64,000 bases of DNA from Campanula takesimana (Eukaryota; Streptophyta; Magnoliopsida; Asterales; Campanulaceae), in assembly GCA_026119855.1 (NCBI GenBank), contig JAOWBW010000190.1, positions 434,001 through 498,000 on the forward strand, given 5' to 3'. The notes beneath the pieces are model-generated. The model did not search any database, was not told where the DNA came from, and was given only the letters and a program-made list of their open reading frames with translations. Below are positions 56,298-64,000 of the stretch, piece after piece. A program made the position numbers and the translations under genes. Position 1 is the stretch's first letter; every line of letters begins with the position of its first letter.

Positions 56298-57449
56298 TTG
56301 TAAGGGGGAGACTAGAGTTTGTCGGTTAAATAAGTCCCTCTATGGACTTAAACAAGCCTCCCGTACATGGTTTAACACATTTTCTAAGGCTTTACTTGCA
56401 GCTGGTTTTACTCAATCTAAGGCTGACTATTCAATGTTCACTTTCTCTCGTGGTTCATTTCTCACCGTTCTACTCGTTTATGTTGATGACATTGTCATAA
56501 CAGGTGATGATATGCTGGTTATTTCTCTTCTCAAGAAATATTTGTCTTGCCGTTTTCAAATGAAATACTTAGGCCCATTAAAGTACTTTTTGGGCATTGA
56601 AGTAGCACGGTCGAAGGCAGTTATCTTTCTCAATCAGCGAAAGTATGCACTCGAAATTTTACAAGATACTGGACTGCTTGCTAGTAAACCTGTTGCAACC
56701 CCGTTGGACTATAATCATTCACTATCTGCTGACTTTGGGAAGCCTATGTCTAATCCCGCTTCGTATCGTAGACTAGTTGGAAGATTGCTTTATCTTACAG
56801 TGACACGGCCAGACATATCCTATGCAGTGAATCTGCTGTCTCAATTTATGGCCCATCCTCATGATACGCATTGGCAAGCAGCACTCCGAGTAGTCAAGTA
56901 TATTAAAGGAGCCCCTGATCATGGAATCATGTTATCTTCAGCTTCATCTCTACATCTACATGCCTATTGTGATGCGATTGGGCCTCTTGTCCTACCTCTC
57001 GACGGTCTACCACTGGCTACTGCACTTTCTTGGGTCCTAGTCCCATCTCTTGGCGCACAAAAAAGCAAAATACGGTATCTCGATCATCTGCTGAAGCTGA
57101 GTATCGAGCAATGGCTCACGCCGTTAGTGAACTCACTTGGTTACAGGAACTTCTACGAGAATTAGGCATTTCTAAGCATCCAGCAACTCTCTCATGTGAC
57201 AACCAAGCCGCTATTCACATAGCTAACAACCCCGTATTTCACGAACGGACGAAGCATGTTGAGATAGATTGCCATTTTGTAAGAGACAAAATTACCAGCG
57301 GACATCTTCGCACCACTTTGTTCCTTCAGTTCAGCAAATCGCAGATGTTTTCACAAAGCTCTCCTGCCAGCGCCTCATTGCCACTTAGTTTCCAAGTTCA
57401 TGTATCGTCCACCCACATGAACTTGAGGGGGAGTGTTACACAACCATGA
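56298..57449 (+). pseudogene. RT catalytic part and RNase H of Copia-3
   Basis: 56320-57000 carries the rest of RT: LNKSLYGLKQASRTWFNTFS, LLVYVDDIVITGDDM (catalytic YVDD intact, near 56479), MKYLGPLKYFLGIEVARSK, RRLVGRLLYLTVTRPDISYA and WQAALRVVKYIKGAPDHG. A frameshift near 57000 moves RNase H to 57030-57449: SRSSAEAEYRAMAHAVSELT, LSCDNQAAIHIANNPVFHER and HVEIDCHFVRDKI. The element is close to complete but cannot yield one polyprotein. Confidence 0.9.
57425..57433 (+). other. Polypurine tract of Copia-3
   Basis: GAGGGGGAG immediately before the 3' LTR TGTTACACA. Confidence 0.8.
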
Positions 57450-57687
57450 AATCCATATCACATCTTGCTGATATATTGCTGCCATCATACACAGAAAGAA
57501 TCTGCTGCTATACATAGAAAAGATGTGCATATGGTCAACTATAATATATTACTGGAGATTGTGGATTAGAAAAGTTTCCTTGTACATAGCTTGATTTACT
57601 CCTAAACTTATGTAATAGACACGTACACACTTGTATATATATCTATTGCAGTACAATGAATAAAGTACACCTTGCACCAAACTTTCA
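57434..57687 (+). repeat. 3' LTR of Copia-3
   Basis: 254 bp from TGTTACACAACCATG to CACCAAACTTTCA. The CTATTGCAGTACAATGAATAAAG stretch near the end is a likely polyadenylation region. Confidence 0.87.
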
Positions 57688-57980
57688 TGTACAAACAATT
57701 ACATTCATATATATGAGTTGTTACTTTTCAAATGTTACTTTCCTTCAAAAAATTAAATCAAAATACATAATATTTTACATTTTTGCAAAAGCATTATTAC
57801 ATTTCAGTATAAATGATAATTACATTTAGATATTGTTTGGGTTACATGTAATTATAGTTAGTATTACATTTGAAAAAATAGGTAAAACGAAGTTTTGTTT
57901 TTATAAAACAGGTGTTACGTTTACTTATGAACAATGTTACTTTATATGTATACAGTAATTACATTAAGTTATGGTAACTA

Positions 57981-58241
57981 CTCCCTCTGTCCCTAAATGA
58001 GTGTCCAAATTTCATTTTAAGGGACATTGAAAATCTCAATTTTTTGAACAATTTGATAACAACGATTCATATATAATCTTGTAATCTCCTTTTCAAACCT
58101 TTAGTTTTACACGTATAAAGAAACCGGTGAAAACAATTTCGAAAAAAAAAAACGTTTAGGGAGAAAGTTATGTTCAAAAAAGACACTCATTTAGGGACAA
58201 ATATTTATTGAAAATGGACACTCATTTAGGGACAGAGTGAG
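57981..58241. mobile_element. Stowaway-type MITE inside H4
   Basis: 261 bp with ends CTCCCTCTGTCCCTAAATGA and TCATTTAGGGACAGAGTGAG. TA at 57979-57980 and 58242-58243. Confidence 0.87.
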
Positions 58242-58443
58242 TATTACTTTTGGTAAACGACGGAAAAGCTGAAAATAATATAAAAACTCAAAAAAAACCA
58301 ATTTTTTTTAAAAAAAAATTGGACCTATGGGAGGCTGCCACGTGGCGGGTCATGCCCCATGGGTCATGGGTCGACCCGTCTCATATATGAGACGGATCCT
58401 CTTATTCTCATGGGAGACCACCTCTAAATAATATGACAGATTA

Positions 58444-58971
58444 ATGATTGGTTAATAAGTAGTAAAAGAATTCCATACAACAAGCACTTAAAGTAGAATT
58501 TACACACCCCACGTTATTGGTTTTACCCTCCTTTTTTTACTTATTTTACAGAATTTTTTTTGAAGATGTACTCACTTTATTATTATCAATACGAATAAAA
58601 TTTGAAATTGATTTAAATTCAATTCAATTTAATTATATTAAATTATTGTTCAAAATTAATTTATATTAATAACAAAAAAATGTTAGAATATCACTTCAAA
58701 CTCAGTGAGCACTTTATACTAAAATATGAATATAATCTGAATTTTTATATGACTCACCTAATCAGATATACTATGTATACTTAATTTAGTTATAAATTAA
58801 TAGTAAGTGCTAAAAGTAAAAAACAAACTAGCCTGAAATATCTTATTCCGTTTAGAGATTTGTCTTCTTGATGATAGTTCAAGTTATATTGACATCTCAA
58901 TCACAATCACTATACAAATAGATAAAATGCATATATTTTTTTTTATAAAAAAAAGACAAGTAAAAGAGATA
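58444..58971. other. AT-rich intergenic DNA
   Basis: No gene or element recognised. Confidence 0.45.
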
Positions 58972-59242
58972 TTCCCTCCGTCTCAGAAGGGTCATACTTT
59001 TTATTTTGGTACGTCACAGAGTAAGAGTTCCTTTCCTAAAATGGCAAAGAATATTTAATATTCATCTCACTCATTTTTCTCTCATACTTACTTTTATACT
59101 CATAACACCAATCAACTTACTATTCCCTCCTACTCATTCTTTCTCTTACTTTATTTTTACGCTCACAACACTTACTTTACTTCCACAATTTCTTAATCTC
59201 CGTGCAATGGGAAGTAGGACTCTTATTCCAGGACGGAGGGAG
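58972..59242. mobile_element. Stowaway-type MITE
   Basis: 271 bp with ends TTCCCTCCGTCTCAGAAGG and TCCAGGACGGAGGGAG. TA at 58970-58971 and 59243-59244. The open frame inside is incidental. Confidence 0.82.
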
Positions 59243-59397
59243 TACTTATTATAAAATGAATAAAAAATCTAAAATTAATTTACTCTTTCAACACCTGATT
59301 TTATAGTTGAAATTTAAGTCATCAAATATTAGAAAATGTGTCATTGATGGTTGGTAATAAAAAAAGGAGAGACTATGTATACATTGTTTCGAGTCCA

Positions 59398-59553
59398 GAT
59401 CTCCTGTACCACTTTGTGTGCCACTCCCTGTGCCACAAATGATCCAACGGCTTGCAGTCATTAAGATTATCATTTTGTTGATATTATCCAAGCACGTAAA
59501 CGATTGAGATTATAATGGCACAGGGAGAGGCATACAAAGTGGTACAGGAGACC
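59398..59553. mobile_element. Small MITE with GGTACAGGAGACC ends
   Basis: GATCTCCTGTACCACTTTGT at the left and ACAAAGTGGTACAGGAGACC at the right form an almost perfect 20-bp invert, continuing with GTGCCACTCCCTGTGCCA / TGGCACAGGGAGAGGC. About 156 bp. TSD unclear. A relict relative lies near 45013-45184. Confidence 0.7.
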
Positions 59554-59559
59554 TTAATT

Positions 59560-59963
59560 ACCTTTTCGTCCTTGAAGTATCTATTTGCAGGATGAAGTGG
59601 TCCTTCCGTTTTATGTCCGTCTGGTCAAACGTTAAATTGATTGTACGTGGAGGTCAAAGGCCAGAGTTAAGCACCTATTTAGTCCCTAACCTATTAACTT
59701 TTTTACCTTTTCGTCCTCAACCTATTTTTTTTTCACCTTTTCGTCCTTGAAGTATCTATTTGCAGGATGAAGTGGTCCTTCGCCAGATGGAGGTCAAAGG
59801 CCACGTACGATCAATTTAACGTTTGACCAGACGGACATAAGACGGAAGGACCACTTCATCCTGCAAATAGATACTTCAAGGACGAAAAAGTGAAAAAAAA
59901 AATAGGTTGAGAATGAAAAGGTAAAAAAGTTAATAGGTTAGGGACTAAATAGGTGCTTAACTC
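59560..59963. mobile_element. Nested foldback (near-perfect hairpin) element
   Basis: Two nearly contiguous arms of about 145 bp (about 59663-59800 and 59810-59963) start GAGTTAAGCACCTATTTAGTCC and are inverted copies with a very short spacer. A third, partial copy of the inner part (TTTCGTCCTTGAAGTATC..CGTACGTGG) lies upstream at 59565-59652 in direct orientation to the left arm. The single strand could fold into a ~145-bp stem. Confidence 0.7.
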
Positions 59964-60081
59964 GAAAAAGGATATGACTTAAATACACCATCCCAAATAG
60001 GCAAACAACGTTACAAAACCACACAATTTTATTTTTTAACTGGGCTTTGCCTTATATTAAGGCCTTAGCCTTATAAGGCCT

Positions 60082-60206
<125 letters not shown>

Positions 60207-60233
60207 AAAAAAAGCTCAAGATTGTTCTAATAA

Positions 60234-60419
60234 ATGGCAACTACAATTCCGAAGTTGTTCTTATTGATTCTCCTATTATTAGAAGCTCTTTTTCAAGTTC
60301 ACTGTTTTGATTATGATGAAAAGGGTAAATCGGTCAACTGTGAATGTACTGATCGGCCGGTGGAACGAAGCAGCTTTCCTCATGGTTTTGTATTCGGAGC
60401 TGCAAGTTCTGCTTACCAG
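60234..60419 (+). CDS. Exon 1 of a GH1 beta-glucosidase
   Basis: Glycoside hydrolase family 1 enzymes cleave beta-glucosides, in plants often defence or lignin-precursor glucosides. ATG at 60234 opens a 62-codon exon. Residues 1-24 form a signal peptide (KLFLLILLLLEALF hydrophobic core), pointing to secretion, vacuole or ER. The GH1 domain starts with SSFPHGFVFGAASSAYQ (residues 46-62), matching the family's FxFGxATSAYQ start, whose Gln binds the sugar. The exon stops right after that Gln codon at CAG|GTACTCC, the conserved phase-0 intron 1 position in plant GH1 genes. CECTD (residues 36-40) is an unusual cysteine pair. No exon 2 (expected to begin YEGA-like) is found in the remaining 3.6 kb, which is full of transposons. 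The gene is either continued beyond the window through a very long intron, or is broken. Confidence 0.8.
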
Positions 60420-61068
60420 GTACTCCGAATCCTTTACTTTTTTGCTCTTAATATGCTTGATTTTCATCAACAAATTACTAAGGCTGGGAAGTTCGATCGA
60501 TTATGAATTTATGAATTTGTGATTTATGATCCAGTAAAAGTATATGTGAGCAAAATGGATGATCCTAATCTAAAGTGACTTGGAATGGATAGTTGTGAAA
60601 TTAAAAGGTCAAAATTGAAATGTGGAGGATTATCTGAAGGACAAAATGCCATTAGTATATGTGTGTTGGATCGTGATAGGTTTTTGTTTATCTCTAGCTT
60701 GTATATGAGGGTTTTCCTCTCCCTGTTTCCCGTGGTTCTAGTGGTCAACTGTGAAAGATAAATTACCATGCTTATGCTCCATCCATCCCAGGAAAAGATA
60801 GTGGCATTTGTTTTTTGAATGGTCCACACAAGTTAAATTTGACAAAAAATAAAAATAAAAATAAAAATAAAAAAATAAATTAGAGGCATTTACCATATAG
60901 TCCCTCAATTTAACCTAATTTACCTCCTATGACAAGAAAGATTTTCTCTAACCATATAGTCTCTGGCTTAGTGAGTACACTCTGATAATCATTTACTAGG
61001 ACCACCCTCATCGTCATTTTACTTTCTCTCCAACCACCTTAGGCTACCCCTCTCCACCTTCTCCAGTC
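60420..61068 (+). other. Putative intron 1 (start), no other gene seen
   Basis: Begins with the GT of GTACTCC. 60890-61060 contains TTTACCATATAGTCCCTCAATTT text, resembling the start of a repeat, but no paired end was found. A TATGAGGGT word near 60703 was considered as exon 2 and rejected. Confidence 0.5.
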
Positions 61069-61379
61069 AACAACTCCGAAGACCAAACAACTGAGAACTT
61101 ATCAGTAATTTCGCGTTTGTCAACTAAACCACTAAGACTACGATCAATTCCATCAAACAATTGAGAACTTATCATTAAGTTCTCAATTGTCAACTAAACT
61201 ACTAAGAACACATCAACTCCGACGACCAAACAACAGAGAACTTATCAGTAAGTTTTCAGTTGTCAACTAAACTACTAAGAACACGATTAACTCCGGCGAC
61301 CAAACAACTGAGAACTTATCAGTGAGTTCTTAGTTGTCAACTAAACTAGTAAGAACACGATCAACTCCGGCGACCAAAC
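61069..61379. repeat. Hairpin tandem array, left part (~74-bp units)
   Basis: About four units, with GAGAACTTATC starting near 61093, 61163, 61236 and 61310. Each contains the inverted repeat CAACTGAGAACTT-atcagt-AAGTTCTCAGTTG or a variant, followed by TCAACTAAACTACTAAGAAC and CGATCAACTCCGGCGACCAA. The array continues after the hAT-like insertion at 62164. Confidence 0.88.
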
Positions 61380-62163
61380 CAGTGTTCTAAAAATCGGGCT
61401 AGGCGCTAGGAGGCCCCCTTCCGCCGCGATTTTCTTCAAATCAGTGATATTAGGCGTTAGGTGGTAGCTAGGCGGGCTCGGCGGCGACTAGGCGGCTAGG
61501 CCGTGGCGGGCTCAGAGGAGACTGAAGGGGCGTCGTGTGTGAGGTAGAGAGAAGTGAAGGAGAAGAATAAAGATCCGGGCATGGAGGGGAAGAGAGAAAA
61601 AAGAAGATTGATGTACCTTGGAGTCGCCGGAGCATAGTGTTTGAATCGCCGGATCTGGTGCACGACGATAAGGGAAGAGCGACAGACGAGAGATGTTTTG
61701 GGGAGTAGCGGGCCTCTTTAATTTGGGGCGTTGTAAATTGTAAATTGTAAAGAGGACTCTTGCCTCTTAGAAACCTGGGAGGTTGAGATTGGGATATTAA
61801 TGTGAGGAATTAATCTAGTGTGGTGCATACATACTTAGGATAGCTACACTCGAATATCATCATCTTTCACTAATGTGAGACGTGTTTGGTTAGTGGGATT
61901 TTTTTTTTCTTTTTTTGAAATCACGTGTGTCAACCATTCTATGTTTATGTTTAGGTGCAATATATATTGTGATTTATAAATTAAACTCTTACTCCGTCTC
62001 ACAAAAATGATTATTAAAATTAATATTAAAGAAAAAAGTAAAGTGGTGTAGTGGTATGAAAATAATCATAATTGTTTTTTAAGTTCTCGGCCCTGCCTAG
62101 GCCCCGCCTAGGCCCCTAGGCGCTAGGACCGGCTCCGCCGCCTAGCGATTTTTTAGAACACTG
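61380..62163. mobile_element. hAT-like non-autonomous element, 8-bp TSD
   Basis: 784 bp with ends CAGTGTTCTAAAAATCG and CGATTTTTTAGAACACTG. Perfect 8-bp duplication GACCAAAC (61372-61379, 62164-62171). Near both ends CTAGGCG/CGCCTAG words recur. No transposase. It splits the hairpin array. Confidence 0.9.
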
Positions 62164-62567
62164 GACCAAACAACTGAGAAACTTATCAGTATGTTCTCTG
62201 TTGTCAACTAAACTACTAAGAACATGATCAACTCCGACGACCACTAACTCTGGCGGCCAAAAAAACTGAGAACTTATCTGTAAGTTCTCAGTTGTCAACT
62301 AAACTACTAAGAACACATCAACTCCGGTGACCAAACAACTGAGAACTTATCATAAAGTTCTCAGTTGTCAACTAAACTACTAAGAACATGATCGACTCCG
62401 ACGACCAAACGATCGAGAACTTATCAGTAAGTTCTTAGTTGTAAACTAAACAACTAAGTAAACGATCAACTCTGGCGACCACCAATTCCAGCAACCACTT
62501 CGGCGACCAACAATTGAGAACTTCTGAGTTGTTCTTAATTGAGAACAAGTACAACTGAGAACTACTG
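62164..62567. repeat. Hairpin tandem array, right part
   Basis: Four further full or partial units after the hAT-like element, with the same GAGAACTTATC..AAGTTCTCAGTTG inverts. The last units shorten and lose the arm pairing (62480-62567). Confidence 0.85.
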
Positions 62568-62572
62568 AAAGA

Positions 62573-63956
62573 TGTTGGATATTATGCCCTAGGCCCTTGA
62601 GAAATGCCTATACATTACATCATAGCTTCATTGTTGTAGAGATAACAAACCCGATTATTATATCTTTTGCATATTTATTATAATAATCATTGTCCCTAGC
62701 ACTTATGAAGAGCTAGCATGAGTTTAATGGATAATCATATGATGATTATGGTGCAAAGGATGCGGATTAAACTTGTGGGTACTTGTTGGAGAACAAGGTA
62801 CTGGATAGACCCGTTATGAGATTTATGCCATGGTCAAATGTCATAATTAAATCTCATAATAGTCATACCATTTGAATTCTTAGACCTGAGATTATTATGG
62901 TCTTCCACATGATGAACATTATGTTTGACGTACTCAAACGCTACCCTTAACCGGGTGGTTATAAAGGCTACGATTGACATAATCGGATTCTTGTAGGGAA
63001 GAATGATAAGTCAAGATGGGATTTGTCCCTCTTCGGAGAGATATCTGCTTAGGCCACTCGATGAGTGAGATTGATGATAGTGCTTGGCCATACCCAAATG
63101 AATTGATGTGATCAATGTCATTTGCTCATATCAATCTACTTAAGATCGAGAAAGCATTGGACAACATAAGTTGACGTGGACCATGACTTATGTCCAATAT
63201 GATATTACGTGACAAAGGGATTGTGATATGTTCTATAAGGTAACTTTGGACTTTCAAAGTTATACTAATTGGGTAGTCATAATGGCTTGCTAGAGTCCGC
63301 TTATGACTTACGGGTTCTGACTTGTTCGAACTCGTTGCCAACTTAGTATAATCTTATTGGGTCGCACACAATAGAACGGATTGAAAAGGCTGGAAAATCA
63401 GGGAATTTGAACTATGACTGTACGGCTGGAAGAGTGGCGTACGGCTCTCTAGGAGCTGTACGGCTGCCTTACCCGTATCTGGTCAGTTTGTTCAGATCCT
63501 TGTCTGGCAAGGAATCCCTAGCCCAAACGGAATTAGGTCAAACCCTCATATAAATATATGCAGCTGGGATTGACAGCCTCTAATGTTGATTTTAGAAATC
63601 ATAACACATTGTTTTAGAAACAATAAAATATAGAGAGGCAGGATTATTAATTTCGAGATCTATGATCATCAAAATTCAATAATCAAAGAAGCAAAATAAT
63701 TCCTACGAAGAAATCGTTTCTTCATCAAGCCTTGGATCTAGCAATCAATCAAGAAGGTGTTCTTGAGTCCGTTCGACGTGTGGATACCGATAGAGGGTGT
63801 TTGCTTTAGCGCCTTAAAGTCCGTGTTCATGGATTCGACTTCAAGGGTTAGTTTCTTTCATCTTGTATTTAATTTAATCACATGGACGGATCTGGGCTCA
63901 TGGGTGTTTGATTTCATATGTTTATTCCGCTGCGCATGATGCATCAAAACCCAACA
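62573..63956 (+). mobile_element. Solo LTR, 1384 bp, same family as 15723-17177
   Basis: TGTTGGATATTATGCCCTAGGC to AAAACCCAACA with perfect 5-bp duplication AAAGA (62568-62572, 63957-63961). Contains CTGTACGGCT/CGTACGGCTCT words at 63418-63470 in the place where the other copy has GGCGACCGCC/GCGGCCGC words. A TATA-like CATATAAATATATG is near 63549. No internal region remains. Confidence 0.92.
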
Positions 63957-64000
63957 AAAGATTCACAATGTAACTCAGTTGTACACTCAAATAACTAAGA

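Larger units (their letters stand above)
52863..57687 (+). mobile_element. Copia-3: Ty1/copia element, least decayed here
   Basis: LTRs at 52863-53075 and 57434-57687 share TGTTACACA..CAAACTTTCA. PBS TGGTATCAGAAG and purine tract GAGGGGGAG are in place. All copia domains are present in long frames with a few frameshifts. It is inserted into the H4 element. I could not find a matching 5-bp TSD. Confidence 0.9.
52349..58434. mobile_element. Palindrome-ended GTTAC-repeat element, copy H4, split by Copia-3 and a MITE
   Basis: Perfect 9-bp duplication TAAATAATA (52340-52348, 58435-58443). Left palindrome CCCATCTCA-tgga-TGAGACGGG, right palindrome CCGTCTCATATATGAGACGG. A conserved GCCACGTGGCAGCCTC word occurs inside each end (52459 and complement near 58331). 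The remaining native sequence (52349-52862, 57688-57980, 58244-58434) repeats GTAAC/GTTAC/GTAATAC words. Net size without insertions is about 1 kb. Non-coding. Confidence 0.82.

Noticed and set aside
52863..57687. Intact, active Copia-3
   Set aside because: Frameshifts near 53290, 53690, 54490, 56220 and 57000 and a stop at 54841 prevent one polyprotein.
60703..60730. Exon 2 of the GH1 gene (TATGAGGGT)
   Set aside because: No AG directly before the codon, and the following residues do not match the conserved start of GH1 exon 2.

Overview
This is a nuclear window from a flowering plant, almost certainly a eudicot. The coding remains are plant-type Ty3/gypsy (Tat/Retand-like), Ty1/copia and RTE-type LINE sequences. 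There are many plant MITEs and tRNA-derived SINEs. The only recognisable host gene is exon 1 of a GH1 beta-glucosidase gene at 60234-60419. The species cannot be fixed from the sequence. Coordinates were read by eye, and most element borders are supported by a target-site duplication (TSD).

Layout. 1-11.5 kb holds small elements in AT-rich DNA: two long-inverted-repeat MULE-like elements (948-2498, 2881-4011), Stowaway-type MITEs, a SINE with a perfect 15-bp TSD (4730-5124), an RTE LINE 3' end (5944-6508), and an LTR/TRIM-like repeat split by a second SINE. 11.5-30.1 kb is one deep nest. A ~1.15-kb DNA transposon (11492-30081) was split by a 17.4-kb Tat-type gypsy element (11584-29014, TSD CTAAT). 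That element was then hit by three other LTR retrotransposons, each now a solo LTR (11696-13260, 15723-17177, 19863-22384), each with a perfect 5-bp TSD. The Tat element has decayed gag-pol, a second RNase H, a 76-bp tandem repeat with three hairpins per unit in its 3' region, and an antisense gene with a visible 71-bp intron.

30.7-38.1 kb and 52.3-58.4 kb hold four members of one non-autonomous family (H1-H4). It has 9-bp TSDs, subterminal palindromes whose sequence differs between copies while pairing is kept, and interiors full of GTTAC/GTAAC words. Between and around them are hAT-like elements, including one with a G-rich tandem array (31649-32726), and a second RTE LINE end. 38.1-57.7 kb contains three Ty1/copia elements. 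Copia-1 (38140-44366) has nearly identical LTRs but a ruined interior. Copia-2 (46203-51611) has a duplicated promoter in its 5' LTR only. Copia-3 (52863-57687) is the least decayed and lies inside H4.

59-64 kb carries MITEs, a nested foldback, a ~120-bp C homopolymer directly upstream of the beta-glucosidase exon, then apparent intron 1. That intron contains a ~74-bp hairpin tandem array split by a hAT-like element (8-bp TSD) and a solo LTR of the same family as the one at 15723-17177. No later exon is recognised before the window ends. No intact autonomous transposon was found, so most of the window records insertion, solo-LTR recombination and decay.
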